Of a stretch of DNA of 64,000 nucleotides, positions 9,001-17,650 are shown piece by piece; position 1 is the first letter of the stretch, and the number at the start of each line of letters is the position of its first letter. The DNA is from Pseudomonas soli. Lineage in GTDB: Bacteria > Pseudomonadota > Gammaproteobacteria > Pseudomonadales > Pseudomonadaceae. Where the stretch lies: the NCBI RefSeq assembly GCF_900110655.1, contig NZ_FOEQ01000001.1, positions 153,633 through 217,632 of the forward strand. Reading direction: 5' to 3'. The translations under genes and the position numbers were made by a program. The notes below the pieces were generated by a model that ran no database searches, was not told the DNA's origin, and was given only the letters and a program-made list of their open reading frames with translations.

Positions 9001-9621
9001 ATGCAACTGTTCATGCTCGTCGCCACCGCCCACTTCCTCGCCCTGCTATCACCCGGCCCGGACTTTTTCCTGGTGGCCCACACCTCGGCCAGCGCCGGCT
9101 GGCGGCTCGCCAGTGGCGCCTGTGCCGGGATCGCCCTGGCCAACGGCATGTTCATCTGTGCGGCGTTTACCGGGGTGTCCTTTTTACGCGATGGCGGCCC
9201 TCTGTTCGTCACCCTCCAGCTGGCCGGCTGTGGCTACCTGCTCTACCTCGGCCAACTGTTCCTGCGCCATGCCGGGCAAGCAACCCTGACGCACAGCGAA
9301 CCTGGCGTGGCAACGTCTGCGCGTGGCTGGCTGAACAGTTTGGGCATGGGCTTCGCCTCGGGCATCCTCAACCCGAAGAACGCACTGTTCTATGCAAGCC
9401 TGGCGAGCATGATCGCCAGCAGCGGTACCTGGGCCAAGCTGGGCTATGGCATCTGGATGTTCGCCATCGTCCTGGCCTGGGACCTGGCGGTTGCCGTGGC
9501 CATCGGCAACCCGCGGGTACTGCGCCGCTTCGCCCGCGCCCTGCCCTGGCTCGAGCGCGCCTCGGGCTTGATGTTGATCCTGCTGGCCGGCGCTGTTCTC
9601 ACGCACCTGGCCTGGCGCTGA
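9001..9621 (+). CDS. LysE-family translocator
   Basis: A 206-residue, six-segment membrane protein with the LysE signature LLSPGPDFFLV near residue 15 and NPKNALFYASLASM near 125. It lies 93 bp downstream of the AraC regulator gene on the same strand. The last 23 bases overlap the end of the convergent phosphatase gene. Substrate unknown; threonine or a related amino acid is the usual range of the RhtB/RhtC-like branch. Confidence 0.8.
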   Translation: MQLFMLVATAHFLALLSPGPDFFLVAHTSASAGWRLASGACAGIALANGMFICAAFTGVSFLRDGGPLFVTLQLAGCGYLLYLGQLFLRHAGQATLTHSEPGVATSARGWLNSLGMGFASGILNPKNALFYASLASMIASSGTWAKLGYGIWMFAIVLAWDLAVAVAIGNPRVLRRFARALPWLERASGLMLILLAGAVLTHLAWR

Positions 9622-10294
9622 GCGGCTTAAGGCCATCCAGTTCGAGCAGGCTGAAGTGACCACGGCTCCAGCCGCCGGTGTCCAGGTGCCAGACGTTGCC
9701 CAGCACCTTGATCTCCAGCACCGGTGTATGGCCTACCAGCAAGGCGCGCAGGCCCTTGACCGGGCGGCTGTCGCCCTCCTTGAGGCGCCGGCGCGACCAC
9801 TGGCACACCTCACGCACCTGCAGGTCATCCCCGGCCTGCAGGCTCGCACAGAGCTGCGCCCAGTCGTCGAACGGGCTGTCGGCATGCAGCAGGCCGACCG
9901 GCCCGCCCGCCGTGTCGACTTGCAAGGCGATCGGCAGGCGTTCGAACACCTCGACGAACCGCACCTGCTCGGCCTTTGGCAAATCGAGGAACCATCCGCC
10001 GCCGGCCGCCCGGTACATGTCCAGGTCGACCCGGCCGCCGCGCAGGTGATTGACCGCCAGCGACTCGTGGTTGCCCTGCACCGCATGGAACCAGGGCTCG
10101 GCCAGCCATTGCAGCGCCTGTGCGCTGCCCGGCCCACGGTCGACCAGGTCGCCGACGCTGAACAAACGGTCGACCAGCGGATCGAAACCGACCGCCTCCA
10201 GGCATTCACGCAAACGCTTGAAATGCCCATGGATATCGCCCACGGCCAGGTCACGGCCACGGCTGTTGGCGGCGATCCGCCTGAACGCAGTCAT
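9599..10294 (-). CDS. Metallophosphoesterase, PrpA/PphA-type protein phosphatase
   Basis: A 231-residue calcineurin-like phosphatase. The three metal motifs are clear: GDIHGH (about 18-23), GDLVDRG (about 48-54) and GNHE (about 75-78), with a later GHTP. This is the arrangement of the bacterial PrpA/PphA and lambda phosphatase group, two-metal serine/threonine or tyrosine protein phosphatases. The start MTAFRRIAANSRGRDLAVGD is normal for the family. It stands alone on its strand. In vivo substrate unknown. Confidence 0.85.
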   Translation of the reverse strand: MTAFRRIAANSRGRDLAVGDIHGHFKRLRECLEAVGFDPLVDRLFSVGDLVDRGPGSAQALQWLAEPWFHAVQGNHESLAVNHLRGGRVDLDMYRAAGGGWFLDLPKAEQVRFVEVFERLPIALQVDTAGGPVGLLHADSPFDDWAQLCASLQAGDDLQVREVCQWSRRRLKEGDSRPVKGLRALLVGHTPVLEIKVLGNVWHLDTGGWSRGHFSLLELDGLKPLSARPGA

Positions 10295-10368
10295 TGCATC
10301 ATTCCTCTGCTTCTTTCCGGCACCGGCGTAAAATAAGCGGGTAAACCGCCCGAACCCGGAGGTGCATC

Positions 10369-10878
10369 ATGCGAACCACCCTGGCCAGTGCCGTGCTGAT
10401 GGTGCTGGCACTAGACAGCATGGCACAGGGCGCCTCGACCGCGCAGGTCGAGGTGCGTTTCGAGCACCCCGAGAAATTCCGCGATGCCAGCCTCGACAAT
10501 CGGGCCTACCCTCGCAGCGCCGACCCGCAGGTGCTGAAAGTCCTCACCCTGCACCTGCAGAAACTCGGCCAGCGCTACTTGCGGCCCGGCCAGCAACTGG
10601 TCATCGACATCCGCGACATCGACCTGGCCGGCCAGTTCGAGCCCTGGCACAGCCAGGCCTACGATGTGCGCTTCATGCGCGAAGTCACCTGGCCCAGCAT
10701 CGACCTCGACTACACCCTGCAGCAGCCCGGCCAGCCCGCGCTCAAGGCCCAGGAGCACCTGAGCGACAAGATGTACCTCAGCCGCCCAGGCCGCCTGGGC
10801 AACAACGACCGGCTGTATGCGGAGAAGGCCATGCTCGGCGACTGGTTTCGCCAGCGCTTCGCCCAGCCGCCCTCTTGA
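10369..10878 (+). CDS. DUF3016 periplasmic protein
   Basis: A 169-residue protein with a likely signal peptide ending near residue 22 (MAQGAS). The body resembles the DUF3016 family: VEVRFEHPEKFRD, then LGQRYLRPGQQLVIDIRDIDLAG, then a SDKMYL segment near the end. The function of this family is not known; the protein should be exported to the periplasm. AACCCGGAGGTGCATC before the ATG supplies a strong ribosome-binding site. Confidence 0.7.
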   Translation: MRTTLASAVLMVLALDSMAQGASTAQVEVRFEHPEKFRDASLDNRAYPRSADPQVLKVLTLHLQKLGQRYLRPGQQLVIDIRDIDLAGQFEPWHSQAYDVRFMREVTWPSIDLDYTLQQPGQPALKAQEHLSDKMYLSRPGRLGNNDRLYAEKAMLGDWFRQRFAQPPS

Positions 10879-10881
10879 GCG

Positions 10882-11391
10882 TCACCACGCCAGACGGCGC
10901 AAGGCGATGGGTGCGATCAGCCGATGGAACGGTGCCACCGGCAGCATGTACAGGCGGCCAAGCCGATTGTGCGTGCGCACCACGGTGCTCACCAGCACCT
11001 CGCAACGGCCCTCGGCCGTCGGGCGTCGCAGCAGGGCGATGTGCACGTCCAGGTGCTGGTCGCGGTCGACCAGCAGCACCTCATCCTCGGTGTTGGCCAC
11101 CAGGGTGAAAATCCCCACCCGCTCTCCGGGCTGGTAGCTGCCCGGGGCGCGGGCCGGGTCTATGGCGGTCAAGCGTCCCAGGTCCTTGAGGCCGAGCAGC
11201 GCGACCAGGCGGTTGCGCAGCACCATCAGCGTGTCGATCCAGCCGGGCATGCTTGTCATCAGGCGTAGGAAGTGCGCCATGGCGGGCCGCCCGTCGTCCG
11301 CAATTTCAATCGCCCGGCAATGGCGAAAACCCGCCTTAGCAGCATGCGCTGCGATCAGCGAGTCGGCGGGTATGGTGGCGGCGTGGGTCAT
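10882..11391 (-). CDS. DUF2867-type protein
   Basis: The product has 169 residues from the ATG at 11391; an in-frame ATG at 11406 is equally possible, and neither has a clear ribosome-binding site. The pattern FRLMTSMPGWIDTLMVLRNRL, then GERVGIFTLV and VLLVDRDQHLD, fits the DUF2867 family of unknown function. There is no signal peptide. It is convergent with the DUF3016 gene (3 bp between stops) and divergent from the amidase gene at 11489, so the 97-bp gap should hold both promoters. Confidence 0.65.
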   Translation of the reverse strand: MTHAATIPADSLIAAHAAKAGFRHCRAIEIADDGRPAMAHFLRLMTSMPGWIDTLMVLRNRLVALLGLKDLGRLTAIDPARAPGSYQPGERVGIFTLVANTEDEVLLVDRDQHLDVHIALLRRPTAEGRCEVLVSTVVRTHNRLGRLYMLPVAPFHRLIAPIALRRLAW

Positions 11392-11488
11392 TGTGTTTTC
11401 GTCCATGAAATCGACACATCGGTACTGGGAGGGAACGGCCGTCGATTGTATCCTCGACTGCCGACGACATGCCAAGGACGGATACTCC

Positions 11489-12229
11489 ATGAAGAGCTGC
11501 GCAGTACAGCTGGCTTTGAGCAAAGGCGATGTGGCCGCCAATATCGCCCATCATTTGCACGCCATCGAACAGGCCGCGGCCCTGGGCGCCGAACTGCTGG
11601 TGTTCCCCGAACTGTCCTTGACCGGCTACGAACCAACGCTGGCCCGGCAACTGGCCATGCCCGCCGACTCGCCGCAACTGGTACCGCTGCAAGCCGCGTG
11701 CGATCGCTTCGGCGTAACGGCGGCGGTCGGCCTGCCGATGCCGACCATGGCCGGCGTGCGCATCGGCATGCTGGTATTGCGCCCGAGGCTGGCGCCGCTG
11801 GTGTATGCCAAGCAGCGCCTGCATGACGACGAACTGGACTACTTCGTACCCGGCAGCACCTCGCTGGTGTTCGCCGCCGGCAGCCACCAGGTGGCGCCGG
11901 CCATCTGCTATGAATCGATGTTCCTCGAGCACGCCGCGCACGCACAGGCCCAGGGCGCCGACCTTTACCTGGTCAGCGTGGTCAAGACCGAGGAAGGCAT
12001 CCGCGCAGGGGCTGCGCACTACCCGCAGGTTGCCCGGCGGCTGCGCATGCCGGTGATCATGAGCAACTGCGTCGGCCCTGCGGACATTTACGTGGGGGCC
12101 GGGCAGTCCGCGGCCTGGGATGCCGAAGGAAACCTGCTGGCCTGCCTCGGTGATACAGCGCCAGGCCTGCTGCTGCTCGACACGGCGACTGGCACTGCCC
12201 AGGCATGGCCACTGGAGCTGGGCGCATGA
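11489..12229 (+). CDS. Carbon-nitrogen hydrolase (nitrilase family)
   Basis: A 246-residue nitrilase-superfamily hydrolase with the catalytic triad Glu41 (FPELSLTGYE), Lys108 (YAKQRLHDDE) and Cys140 (AICYES). These enzymes split amides or nitriles in the cytoplasm. The substrate cannot be set from sequence. The start at 11489 gives MKSCAVQLAL, the normal family N-terminus, although the frame is open further upstream. Its stop overlaps the start of the small membrane protein gene (ATGA), which implies translational coupling. Confidence 0.85.
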   Translation: MKSCAVQLALSKGDVAANIAHHLHAIEQAAALGAELLVFPELSLTGYEPTLARQLAMPADSPQLVPLQAACDRFGVTAAVGLPMPTMAGVRIGMLVLRPRLAPLVYAKQRLHDDELDYFVPGSTSLVFAAGSHQVAPAICYESMFLEHAAHAQAQGADLYLVSVVKTEEGIRAGAAHYPQVARRLRMPVIMSNCVGPADIYVGAGQSAAWDAEGNLLACLGDTAPGLLLLDTATGTAQAWPLELGA

Positions 12230-12468
12230 AGTATGCGCTGGTGATCCTGGCCAGTTATGCCAGCGTCTGGTACCTGGTGGGCACCCTGATTCGCGGGCGC
12301 CTGGCCGATATCGCCGAAGGCCTGCGCCATCGCCCGGACGCCCCGCCTGCGGGGCAGTACCTGCGCGAAGTCGAAGCCCACGCCCGCCGCGCCCACCGCC
12401 ACTACAGCCTGTTTGCCGGCACCGTGCTGGCGCTGGTGTTGACGGTATTCTGTGCCTGGCTCAGCTGA
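12226..12468 (+). CDS. Small two-segment membrane protein
   Basis: An 80-residue protein with hydrophobic segments at about 3-20 and 62-78 and a charged, His/Arg-rich middle (REVEAHARRAHRHY). The ATG at 12226 overlaps the stop of the amidase gene by 4 bases. I do not recognise the family. The coupling suggests it is made together with the amidase, but a shared function is only an inference. Its 3' end overlaps the convergent ogt gene by 8 bases. Confidence 0.65.
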   Translation: MKYALVILASYASVWYLVGTLIRGRLADIAEGLRHRPDAPPAGQYLREVEAHARRAHRHYSLFAGTVLALVLTVFCAWLS

Positions 12469-12958
12469 CGCCTAGGCTCTGGCGCCCCTCCAGCGCCAGC
12501 AGATACTGCTTGGCCGGCAAGCCACCGGCGAAACCAGTGAGACTGCCCGAGGCCCCGATCACCCGGTGGCAGGGCGCGATGATCGAGATCGGGTTGCGGC
12601 CGTTGGCCGCGCCCACCGCCCGAACCGCATCGGGCTTGCCGATCTGCCGGGCGATCTGGCCGTAGCTACGGGTCTCGCCGAAGGGAATGCTCAACAGCGC
12701 CGCCCACACCTCACGCTGGAACGCGGTCCCGGCAAAGTCCAGGTCCAGCTCGAAGCGCTGGCGTTGCCCGGCGAAGTACTCGCCCAGCTGGCGGGCGGTC
12801 TCGCGCAGCACGCCGTGCTGGTCGTCGCGGTGCAGCTCGCCGAGGCGTACCCGGTTGTCCCGCTCATGCTCCCACAGCACGGCGGCCAGCCGCTCGCCCC
12901 GCGCCACCAGGGTCAGGGTGCCGACAGGCGATTGCATGAGGGTGAAGGCACAGGACAT
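12461..12958 (-). CDS. ogt: Methylated-DNA--protein-cysteine methyltransferase
   Basis: The product has 165 residues, the usual size for Ogt. The active-site motif PCHRVIG carries the acceptor Cys130; RAVGAANGRNP before it and GFAGGLPAKQYLL after it are the standard DNA-binding and C-terminal segments. It removes methyl groups from O6-methylguanine in a suicide reaction. ATG at 12958 gives the family start MSCAFTLMQSPVGTL; the frame runs upstream without purpose. There is no Ada-type N-terminal domain, so it is a repair-only enzyme. Confidence 0.9.
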   Translation of the reverse strand: MSCAFTLMQSPVGTLTLVARGERLAAVLWEHERDNRVRLGELHRDDQHGVLRETARQLGEYFAGQRQRFELDLDFAGTAFQREVWAALLSIPFGETRSYGQIARQIGKPDAVRAVGAANGRNPISIIAPCHRVIGASGSLTGFAGGLPAKQYLLALEGRQSLGVS

Positions 12959-13108
12959 GGCAGGCTCCGGCAGGATGACGTTCGCTGCACTGTACCCATC
13001 GCGGCGCGGCCACGCATCCGCTTTCTTGCCCAGCCATCGCCACTGGCCAGTCCGCAGCGCCGCCCCGTACACTGAGGCGCCACTCGTTTTTCAAAGGACG
13101 GAAACACA

Positions 13109-13618
13109 GTGAACGACGCCTCGCCCGACATCGTCATCGAACGCTTTGCCGAGCAGCACCTGCACGGTATCACCGCGCTCTACAACGAACCCGCGGTGTG
13201 CCGCCAGGTGCTGCAGATGCCCTATCAGGGCGTCGAAGTGTGGCGCGAGCGCCTGGCCGCCTACCATGACCGACAAATCCGCCTGGTGGCGGTGCACCAA
13301 GGCCAGGTGATCGGCAATATCGGCCTCGACCAGAGCACACGCATCCGCCAGGCGCACCTGGGCGAACTGCTGATGGGCGTTGCCCAGGCCTGGCAAGGCA
13401 AGGGCGTCGGCTCACGGCTGATGACGGCCATCCTCGACATTGCCGACAACTGGATGAACCTGCGCCGGGTCCAGCTCACCGTCTACGCCGACAACGAACC
13501 GGCACTGGCGCTGTATCGCAAGTTCGGCTTCGAGGTCGAAGGCCGGTTGCGCGACTACGGTGTGCGCGATGGGGTGTTTGTCGACGCGCTGTGCATGGCG
13601 CGGTTGCGTCAGTCGTAG
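13109..13618 (+). CDS. L-amino-acid N-acetyltransferase, AaaT/YhhY-like (GNAT)
   Basis: A 169-residue GNAT protein. The acetyl-CoA pyrophosphate loop is [12 protein letters not shown], followed by the distinctive [33 protein letters not shown] split over about 115-147. The whole length lines up by eye with E. coli YhhY (AaaT), which acetylates free L-amino acids. GAACGACG after the start and a purine-rich AAAGGACGGAAACACA before it support the GTG at 13109. It is convergent with fosA and overlaps it by 10 bases. Confidence 0.75.
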   Translation: MNDASPDIVIERFAEQHLHGITALYNEPAVCRQVLQMPYQGVEVWRERLAAYHDRQIRLVAVHQGQVIGNIGLDQSTRIRQAHLGELLMGVAQAWQGKGVGSRLMTAILDIADNWMNLRRVQLTVYADNEPALALYRKFGFEVEGRLRDYGVRDGVFVDALCMARLRQS

Positions 13619-14019
13619 AACACCATGCCTGCATAAGGTTTCACCCGGCAGGCCGCCAGCCGCGATTGCAGATCGCCGACATGCGCTTCGAGCTGGTGGC
13701 CATCCGGGTCGAGAAAGTACAGCGAGTCTCCCTCGCTGCTGTCCTGCTTCCACAGGCGCACGTCGTGCTCGCGCAAGCGCTGGGCGAAGGCCGCGAAGTC
13801 GCCCTGGCAAATGGAAAACGCGTAGTGCGTGTACGTGCGCTGCATGTCGCCCGCCTCTACCTGATCGACCGACAGGCACAGCCACAGCTCGCCCAGGCTC
13901 AGATAGGCACCCCGCTCCCACCGAGCACTGAGCCTGAAGCCCAGTACCTGCTGGTAGAACACGATGCTGTCGGCGAGGTTGGAGACGGCCAGGGTGAGAT
14001 GGTTGAATCCGTTCAACAT
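13609..14019 (-). CDS. fosA: Fosfomycin resistance glutathione transferase FosA
   Basis: A 136-residue glyoxalase-fold enzyme very like P. aeruginosa FosA (135 residues): [32 protein letters not shown] and the end [14 protein letters not shown]. The Mn2+ ligands of FosA map to His7, His65 and Glu111. It adds glutathione to fosfomycin in the cytoplasm, giving intrinsic resistance. ATG at 14019 was chosen because it matches the FosA N-terminus exactly; the frame from 14070 would add an unrelated 17 residues. GC content is like the core genome, so it looks ancestral, not newly gained. Confidence 0.9.
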   Translation of the reverse strand: MLNGFNHLTLAVSNLADSIVFYQQVLGFRLSARWERGAYLSLGELWLCLSVDQVEAGDMQRTYTHYAFSICQGDFAAFAQRLREHDVRLWKQDSSEGDSLYFLDPDGHQLEAHVGDLQSRLAACRVKPYAGMVFYD

Positions 14020-14095
14020 GAGAATCGTCCGAAGTGAAGTAGGACAAGAGCGTTTCGCGGGACGAGGCAAACGGCAGCGTCCCGCGAAGCGCCGA

Positions 14096-14443
14096 TCATA
14101 CCCTCGAACACATCAGCGCGGCATCGAGCAGGCGCCCCTTGTCATACCAGGCATCGCGTTGATAGGCGGAGTATTGTTGCCGCCCAGGGGAGCCCTGGAC
14201 CTTCACCAGGCCGTCGGCCTTGTTCGGATCAAGGCTGGCGACAAACAGCTCGAGGGCGTCCTGGTTCTGCACGATAAAGGTCGTCGCGTTTGCGGGAAGC
14301 TCGGCTTTGACGCAGTTCAGGTAATCCGGCGGGGCTTTCGCGGTCACGCCGAAGGTGTTGTCGCGCCCGGCCCGGATATCGGGATCATGCGCGCAACCGG
14401 CCAGCAGCAGGCTGGCGGCCAATGCCATCATCAAGCGATTCAT
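14096..14443 (-). CDS. Small lipoprotein
   Basis: A 115-residue protein with a lipoprotein signal peptide: [17 protein letters not shown], with the lipobox LAGC at about 14-17 and Asp at +4. The mature part has few cysteines and no motif I recognise. It should be anchored in the outer or inner membrane on the periplasmic side. The ATG at 14443 starts at the signal peptide; a frame extending to 14458 is also open. Function unknown. Confidence 0.65.
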   Translation of the reverse strand: MNRLMMALAASLLLAGCAHDPDIRAGRDNTFGVTAKAPPDYLNCVKAELPANATTFIVQNQDALELFVASLDPNKADGLVKVQGSPGRQQYSAYQRDAWYDKGRLLDAALMCSRV

Positions 14444-14565
14444 ACAGACTCCAACCACCCCAGCAGGATGCCCTGGACAGAGTCACACAGCCACCACCCT
14501 TTTTAATAGTCTGCTTACGATCTACAAGCCTAGCCCCGGAGTGACGGGTGCGGTATGCCGGTTCG

Positions 14566-15114
14566 CTATATCGCCTGGGTGGGCCGGTCGATCCGGTAGA
14601 GCACGTGGGGTCGCAACGGATTGCCTTCAGGCACCGTCACGTCGAGGAAGTCCTCCTGCGGATCCGAACGCATGCCCAGCCTCTGCATCAATGCCCTGGA
14701 GGGTGTGTTGATGCTCGAGGTGTAACCGATGACCTGAAGCAACCCAAGGGTCGACCACGCGTAGGCCAGGCACGCGCTGGCCGCCTCGAATGCGTAGCCC
14801 TTGCGCCAGTGTTCACGCCCGAGGATCCAGCCGATTTCGACATGCGGGCCGCCCGGTATCTCGTCCCCGGTCGAGGACAAGCCAAGCCCGCCGATAAACG
14901 CGCCATCCTCCTTGCGCTCGACCGCGACAAAGCCGAAACCGTGCGTTTGCAGGTGCCGATCGCACTCGGCAAGCATCGTGCAGGTTTCAGCGGGCGTCAG
15001 TATTGCCGGGTAGTAGTAGCGCCTGACTTCGGGGTCGGCGTTGACGAGGGCAAAGGCTTCGATGTCCCGCTCTGCCCAAGGGCGCAGGACAAGACGAGGA
15101 GTCTCGATGAACAT
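14566..15114 (-). CDS. GNAT N-acetyltransferase (RimJ/RimL type)
   Basis: A 182-residue acetyltransferase with the typical beginning MFIETPRLVLRPW and the signature IGWILGREHWRKGYAFEAASACL for acetyl-CoA binding, then INTPSRALMQRLGM. This is the RimJ/RimL-like branch, which acetylates N-termini of ribosomal proteins or other acceptors. ATG at 15114 gives that start; an upstream frame to 15246 has no similarity. It stands alone. The acceptor is unknown. Confidence 0.8.
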   Translation of the reverse strand: MFIETPRLVLRPWAERDIEAFALVNADPEVRRYYYPAILTPAETCTMLAECDRHLQTHGFGFVAVERKEDGAFIGGLGLSSTGDEIPGGPHVEIGWILGREHWRKGYAFEAASACLAYAWSTLGLLQVIGYTSSINTPSRALMQRLGMRSDPQEDFLDVTVPEGNPLRPHVLYRIDRPTQAI

Positions 15115-15256
15115 GGGTAAGGCGCAGCTCCCTTCTACCAGACATGACCGACATCGCCTTGCGATGCCAGTGAGGCATGGGAATCTAGCACATGCGCATG
15201 ACCGCGGAACTCCGGCCCTCAATCGACCGGAGCCCGGACAGGTCAATCAATCGCGA

Positions 15257-15634
15257 TCAAGGTTTGCCGAACACATAGAAGCTCAGGTTGGCCGAGCTCT
15301 TGCCCGCGGCGAACAAACCGCGCAGATTGTTCATCGAAACGCTGCGAATGTTGAAGGTCTCCTGGGTGGAGTAGCTGTCATCGATGCTGACGTACTGCAG
15401 GTTCTTGTCACTGCCACCGGAATAGTCCAGGCGAACCATGAAGGTGCCCGCGCCGACAGTGGTCCTGAGGATGAAGGATTTGTACTGCTGGATCTGCGCT
15501 TCGACGAAGTTAGCGCCGGCCCGCTCACCTTCCTTGCCCTTAACATCGCAACGACCGCTGCTCAGGTAGGTATAGCCTGGGGGTACCTGGACATCGGCGG
15601 CCAGTTCCTCTTTGAAAGCCTGTTGCTGTGTCAT
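15257..15634 (-). CDS. Hypothetical protein, 125 residues
   Basis: I do not recognise this protein. It has no signal peptide and no membrane segment. It has one cysteine (GRCDVKG), a basic start of the middle part, and alternating hydrophobic residues that suggest a beta-rich fold (FILRTTVGAGTFMVRLDY, YVSIDDSYS). GGAGCATG before the start supplies a ribosome-binding site. It marks the left edge of the change from core genes to the lower-GC patch. Confidence 0.5.
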   Translation of the reverse strand: MTQQQAFKEELAADVQVPPGYTYLSSGRCDVKGKEGERAGANFVEAQIQQYKSFILRTTVGAGTFMVRLDYSGGSDKNLQYVSIDDSYSTQETFNIRSVSMNNLRGLFAAGKSSANLSFYVFGKP

Positions 15635-15861
15635 GACTCATGCTCCTTATGAGTAAGATTTACGTACAGCACTGGTGAGTCTACAAGCGCCCGGCAAGTC
15701 GGCGCTGCTGGCGGACAAGCGGAGCACGCGAACGAGCACGCAAACAAAAATAGCCCCCCGAACGAATGCAATCCTCACAGATGCCCGATCTCCCGCCCAG
15801 ACGAATTCCCGAGCACTCTGTGCCCGGCCCCGATTCTGGGGACGTGTCCCCAAGCGTGGGA

Positions 15862-15960
15862 TCAGGCACTGGCCTGTAAGAATACGAAAACCGCCACCAC
15901 ATCCAAGGCCAGCACGGCGGCCACCACGAAGCTCATGAAATAGAGGTCATCCTGGAACAT
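15862..15960 (-). CDS. 32-residue membrane peptide
   Basis: A short frame with ATG at 15960 and TGA at 15862-15864. GGGAG lies 7 bases before the start, which is ideal spacing. The peptide is MFQDDLYFMS followed by about 18 hydrophobic residues (FVVAAVLALDVVAVFVFL) and the end QASA. It fits a single-pass membrane peptide with acidic N-terminus. A GGGGAC/GTCCCC hairpin lies just downstream at 15838-15851. I do not know the family; it is too short for most gene finders. Confidence 0.55.
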   Translation of the reverse strand: MFQDDLYFMSFVVAAVLALDVVAVFVFLQASA

Positions 15961-16318
15961 GTCTGCACTCCCGCCTGGTGGGTTTGCTTGACTCAAGCAA
16001 CTCCCATTCCAGCCTGCCCGCTTCAAGACCATGTCCATTGGTCAGACGTGGAGGGTCTATCGCGCAAAAAGGCGCTTACTGATCACTTACTCCGGCTCTA
16101 CGCAAGGATGCCAATCGAGGTGTGCCCCGATGAGACGCATCCAGAAAATCGTCCAGCAGCGCCGTCGGCAGTTGCATGTACACCTGCCGCCCAGCGAATT
16201 GAATGCGTCGAGTTGTGACGATGGATCCAGAATTGCGAAACCGGCACGGCCGCCGCAAAAGCGCCAAACAATAAGTGATGCTAGGCTCCAGCGAACCTGG
16301 CCACCCAAGGTAGTGGAA
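15961..16318. other. Intergenic stretch, no supported gene
   Basis: About 360 bases between the small membrane peptide and the DUF6434 gene. Frames exist on both strands, but none has a ribosome-binding site together with a recognisable product. The start region and promoter of the membrane peptide must lie at its left end. No tRNA, terminator or repeat was seen. Confidence 0.5.
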
Positions 16319-16525
16319 ATGAGCTTCGACTGGCACGCTGGACCTATCACCCGCACGACCCTGCTCGACAAGAACTACCGTAATACGCAGAAGGTCCGGC
16401 AGTTCCTGCTCGGTGAATGCGGCGCGGCGTTCAAGTTCGATCGGACCTTCATGGCCTGGATCAAGAGCGGAGCACCCTCCACCATGGGGGATGTCGCGGA
16501 TGAATGGATGCGTACGCGCAGTTGA
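16319..16525 (+). CDS. DUF6434-domain protein
   Basis: A 68-residue protein whose whole length resembles the DUF6434 domain: FDWHAGPITRTTLL, then NTQKVRQFLLGECG, then FNR-like FDRTFMAWIKS and GDVADEW. The ATG at 16319 has AAGGTAGTGGA before it. The longer frame upstream (from 16031) is arginine-rich and looks random. The function of DUF6434 is not known; it is often seen with a SAP DNA-binding domain, absent here. The gene lies in the lower-GC patch. Confidence 0.6.
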   Translation: MSFDWHAGPITRTTLLDKNYRNTQKVRQFLLGECGAAFKFDRTFMAWIKSGAPSTMGDVADEWMRTRS

Positions 16526-16596
16526 CCGCCGGACGACTGTACTCCCCGGGGGATGTCTTTCAGACGAAAAAGGTCGCCCTGCGGTTTCAGTTTGGC

Positions 16597-17415
16597 TTAG
16601 TTTCTGTGCTCGGGCAGCGCCCCCATTGACTCCAGAACCTGCCTGCCTATCGCCTCTCTCTTGGGAGCATCGGCCATCCTCTTCGGGGTATCGATGTTCA
16701 GGGCAAAGATTACAGGGCCGTCAGGGAACTCAACCCAGCCTACCCACCATCCGATCTGGCCTCCCAGCCCGGTTTTCGCCCGCATGATCCAGTCTCGACC
16801 GGCACCCACGATAAGGACATCCTTTGTCAGCAACTGATGTTCCAACTTGAACGGCAGTTGGTTTCGATAAAGGCTTTCCAGGAAGTGGACTTGCTCCCGA
16901 GCCGAAACCTTGAGACCGCCATTGATCCAATAGTCGCGCTGTTTGACAGTAGGATCCGCATTGCCGTAGTGAATGAGGCTGAGATATCGCGCCGCTTCTC
17001 TCGAACCTATTTTTTCCGCAAATCCTCTATAAACCCAGACCGCTGAGTTTCTCATTGCCGATCTTAGATTCTGATCAGCATTGTGGGTAGGAATCTCATT
17101 TACCGTTCCGTCCCACTTGAAAACCTGAAACTCGTCCGAAACGGCGCCGGCATCAAGCGCAAAGAGGGTGTGGGGAATCTTGAATGTCGAGGCCGGTGTG
17201 AACCTAACATCAGAGCGATCCGGGTTATAAACATAGGTTACAGCCCCTCGCCCCCGCATATCTTTCACCACCATGGTTCCAACGGTGTCTTGCGCGTCGA
17301 AGAAATCTTTCCACTCTGGCTTTTCAACCAGGTCAGAGGAGGAAGCAGCGACTGCTGTCCCCATGCAGATGGAGAGCAGTGCAATCCCAGCTAGAGCTCC
17401 CATACGATTCAACAT
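16597..17415 (-). CDS. Class D beta-lactamase, OXA-2-like
   Basis: A 272-residue enzyme with a signal peptide (cleavage near residue 23) that sends it to the periplasm. All class D motifs are present: Ser76-T-F-Lys79 (nucleophile and carboxylated lysine), S124-A-V, Y150-G-N, K214-T-G, and WWVGW after it. The surrounding sequence (PHTLFALDAGAV, DEFQ, LRSAMRNS, LYRNQLPF) is close to OXA-2. Position 217 is Leu where OXA-2 has Trp. It hydrolyses penicillins; its exact spectrum cannot be told. Codon use is more AT-rich than the flanks, and an integrase remnant lies nearby, so transfer is likely. No integron attC or IS was seen beside it. Confidence 0.85.
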   Translation of the reverse strand: MLNRMGALAGIALLSICMGTAVAASSSDLVEKPEWKDFFDAQDTVGTMVVKDMRGRGAVTYVYNPDRSDVRFTPASTFKIPHTLFALDAGAVSDEFQVFKWDGTVNEIPTHNADQNLRSAMRNSAVWVYRGFAEKIGSREAARYLSLIHYGNADPTVKQRDYWINGGLKVSAREQVHFLESLYRNQLPFKLEHQLLTKDVLIVGAGRDWIMRAKTGLGGQIGWWVGWVEFPDGPVIFALNIDTPKRMADAPKREAIGRQVLESMGALPEHRN

Positions 17416-17650
17416 GCGGCTTCATTCCTCAAAACAGAAAATGAAACCACACAGCCATTGATTTATAAAGGTTTTTTAAAATATGGTCGCCCCGAGCTCC
17501 CTGAGTACCTTGTAAATCAGGCCACCTGTTCGGGCCTGATCGCAGGCCGACGCCAGCTCTCTATCCGTGTCGATAGACACACATCCAGCGACCGCTGCTA
17601 CCTGATTTTCAATGCAGCATGAACACGGATCAAGGCTTGTAGCGCAGAGC

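Noticed and set aside
16076..16336. Minus-strand frame with RRIQFAGRQVYMQLP, slightly like a KTSC domain
   Set aside because: No start with a ribosome-binding site and the likeness covers only about 25 residues. Left as intergenic.
16597..17415. Integron cassette carrying the beta-lactamase
   Set aside because: No attC-like palindrome, integron integrase or other cassette gene adjoins it.
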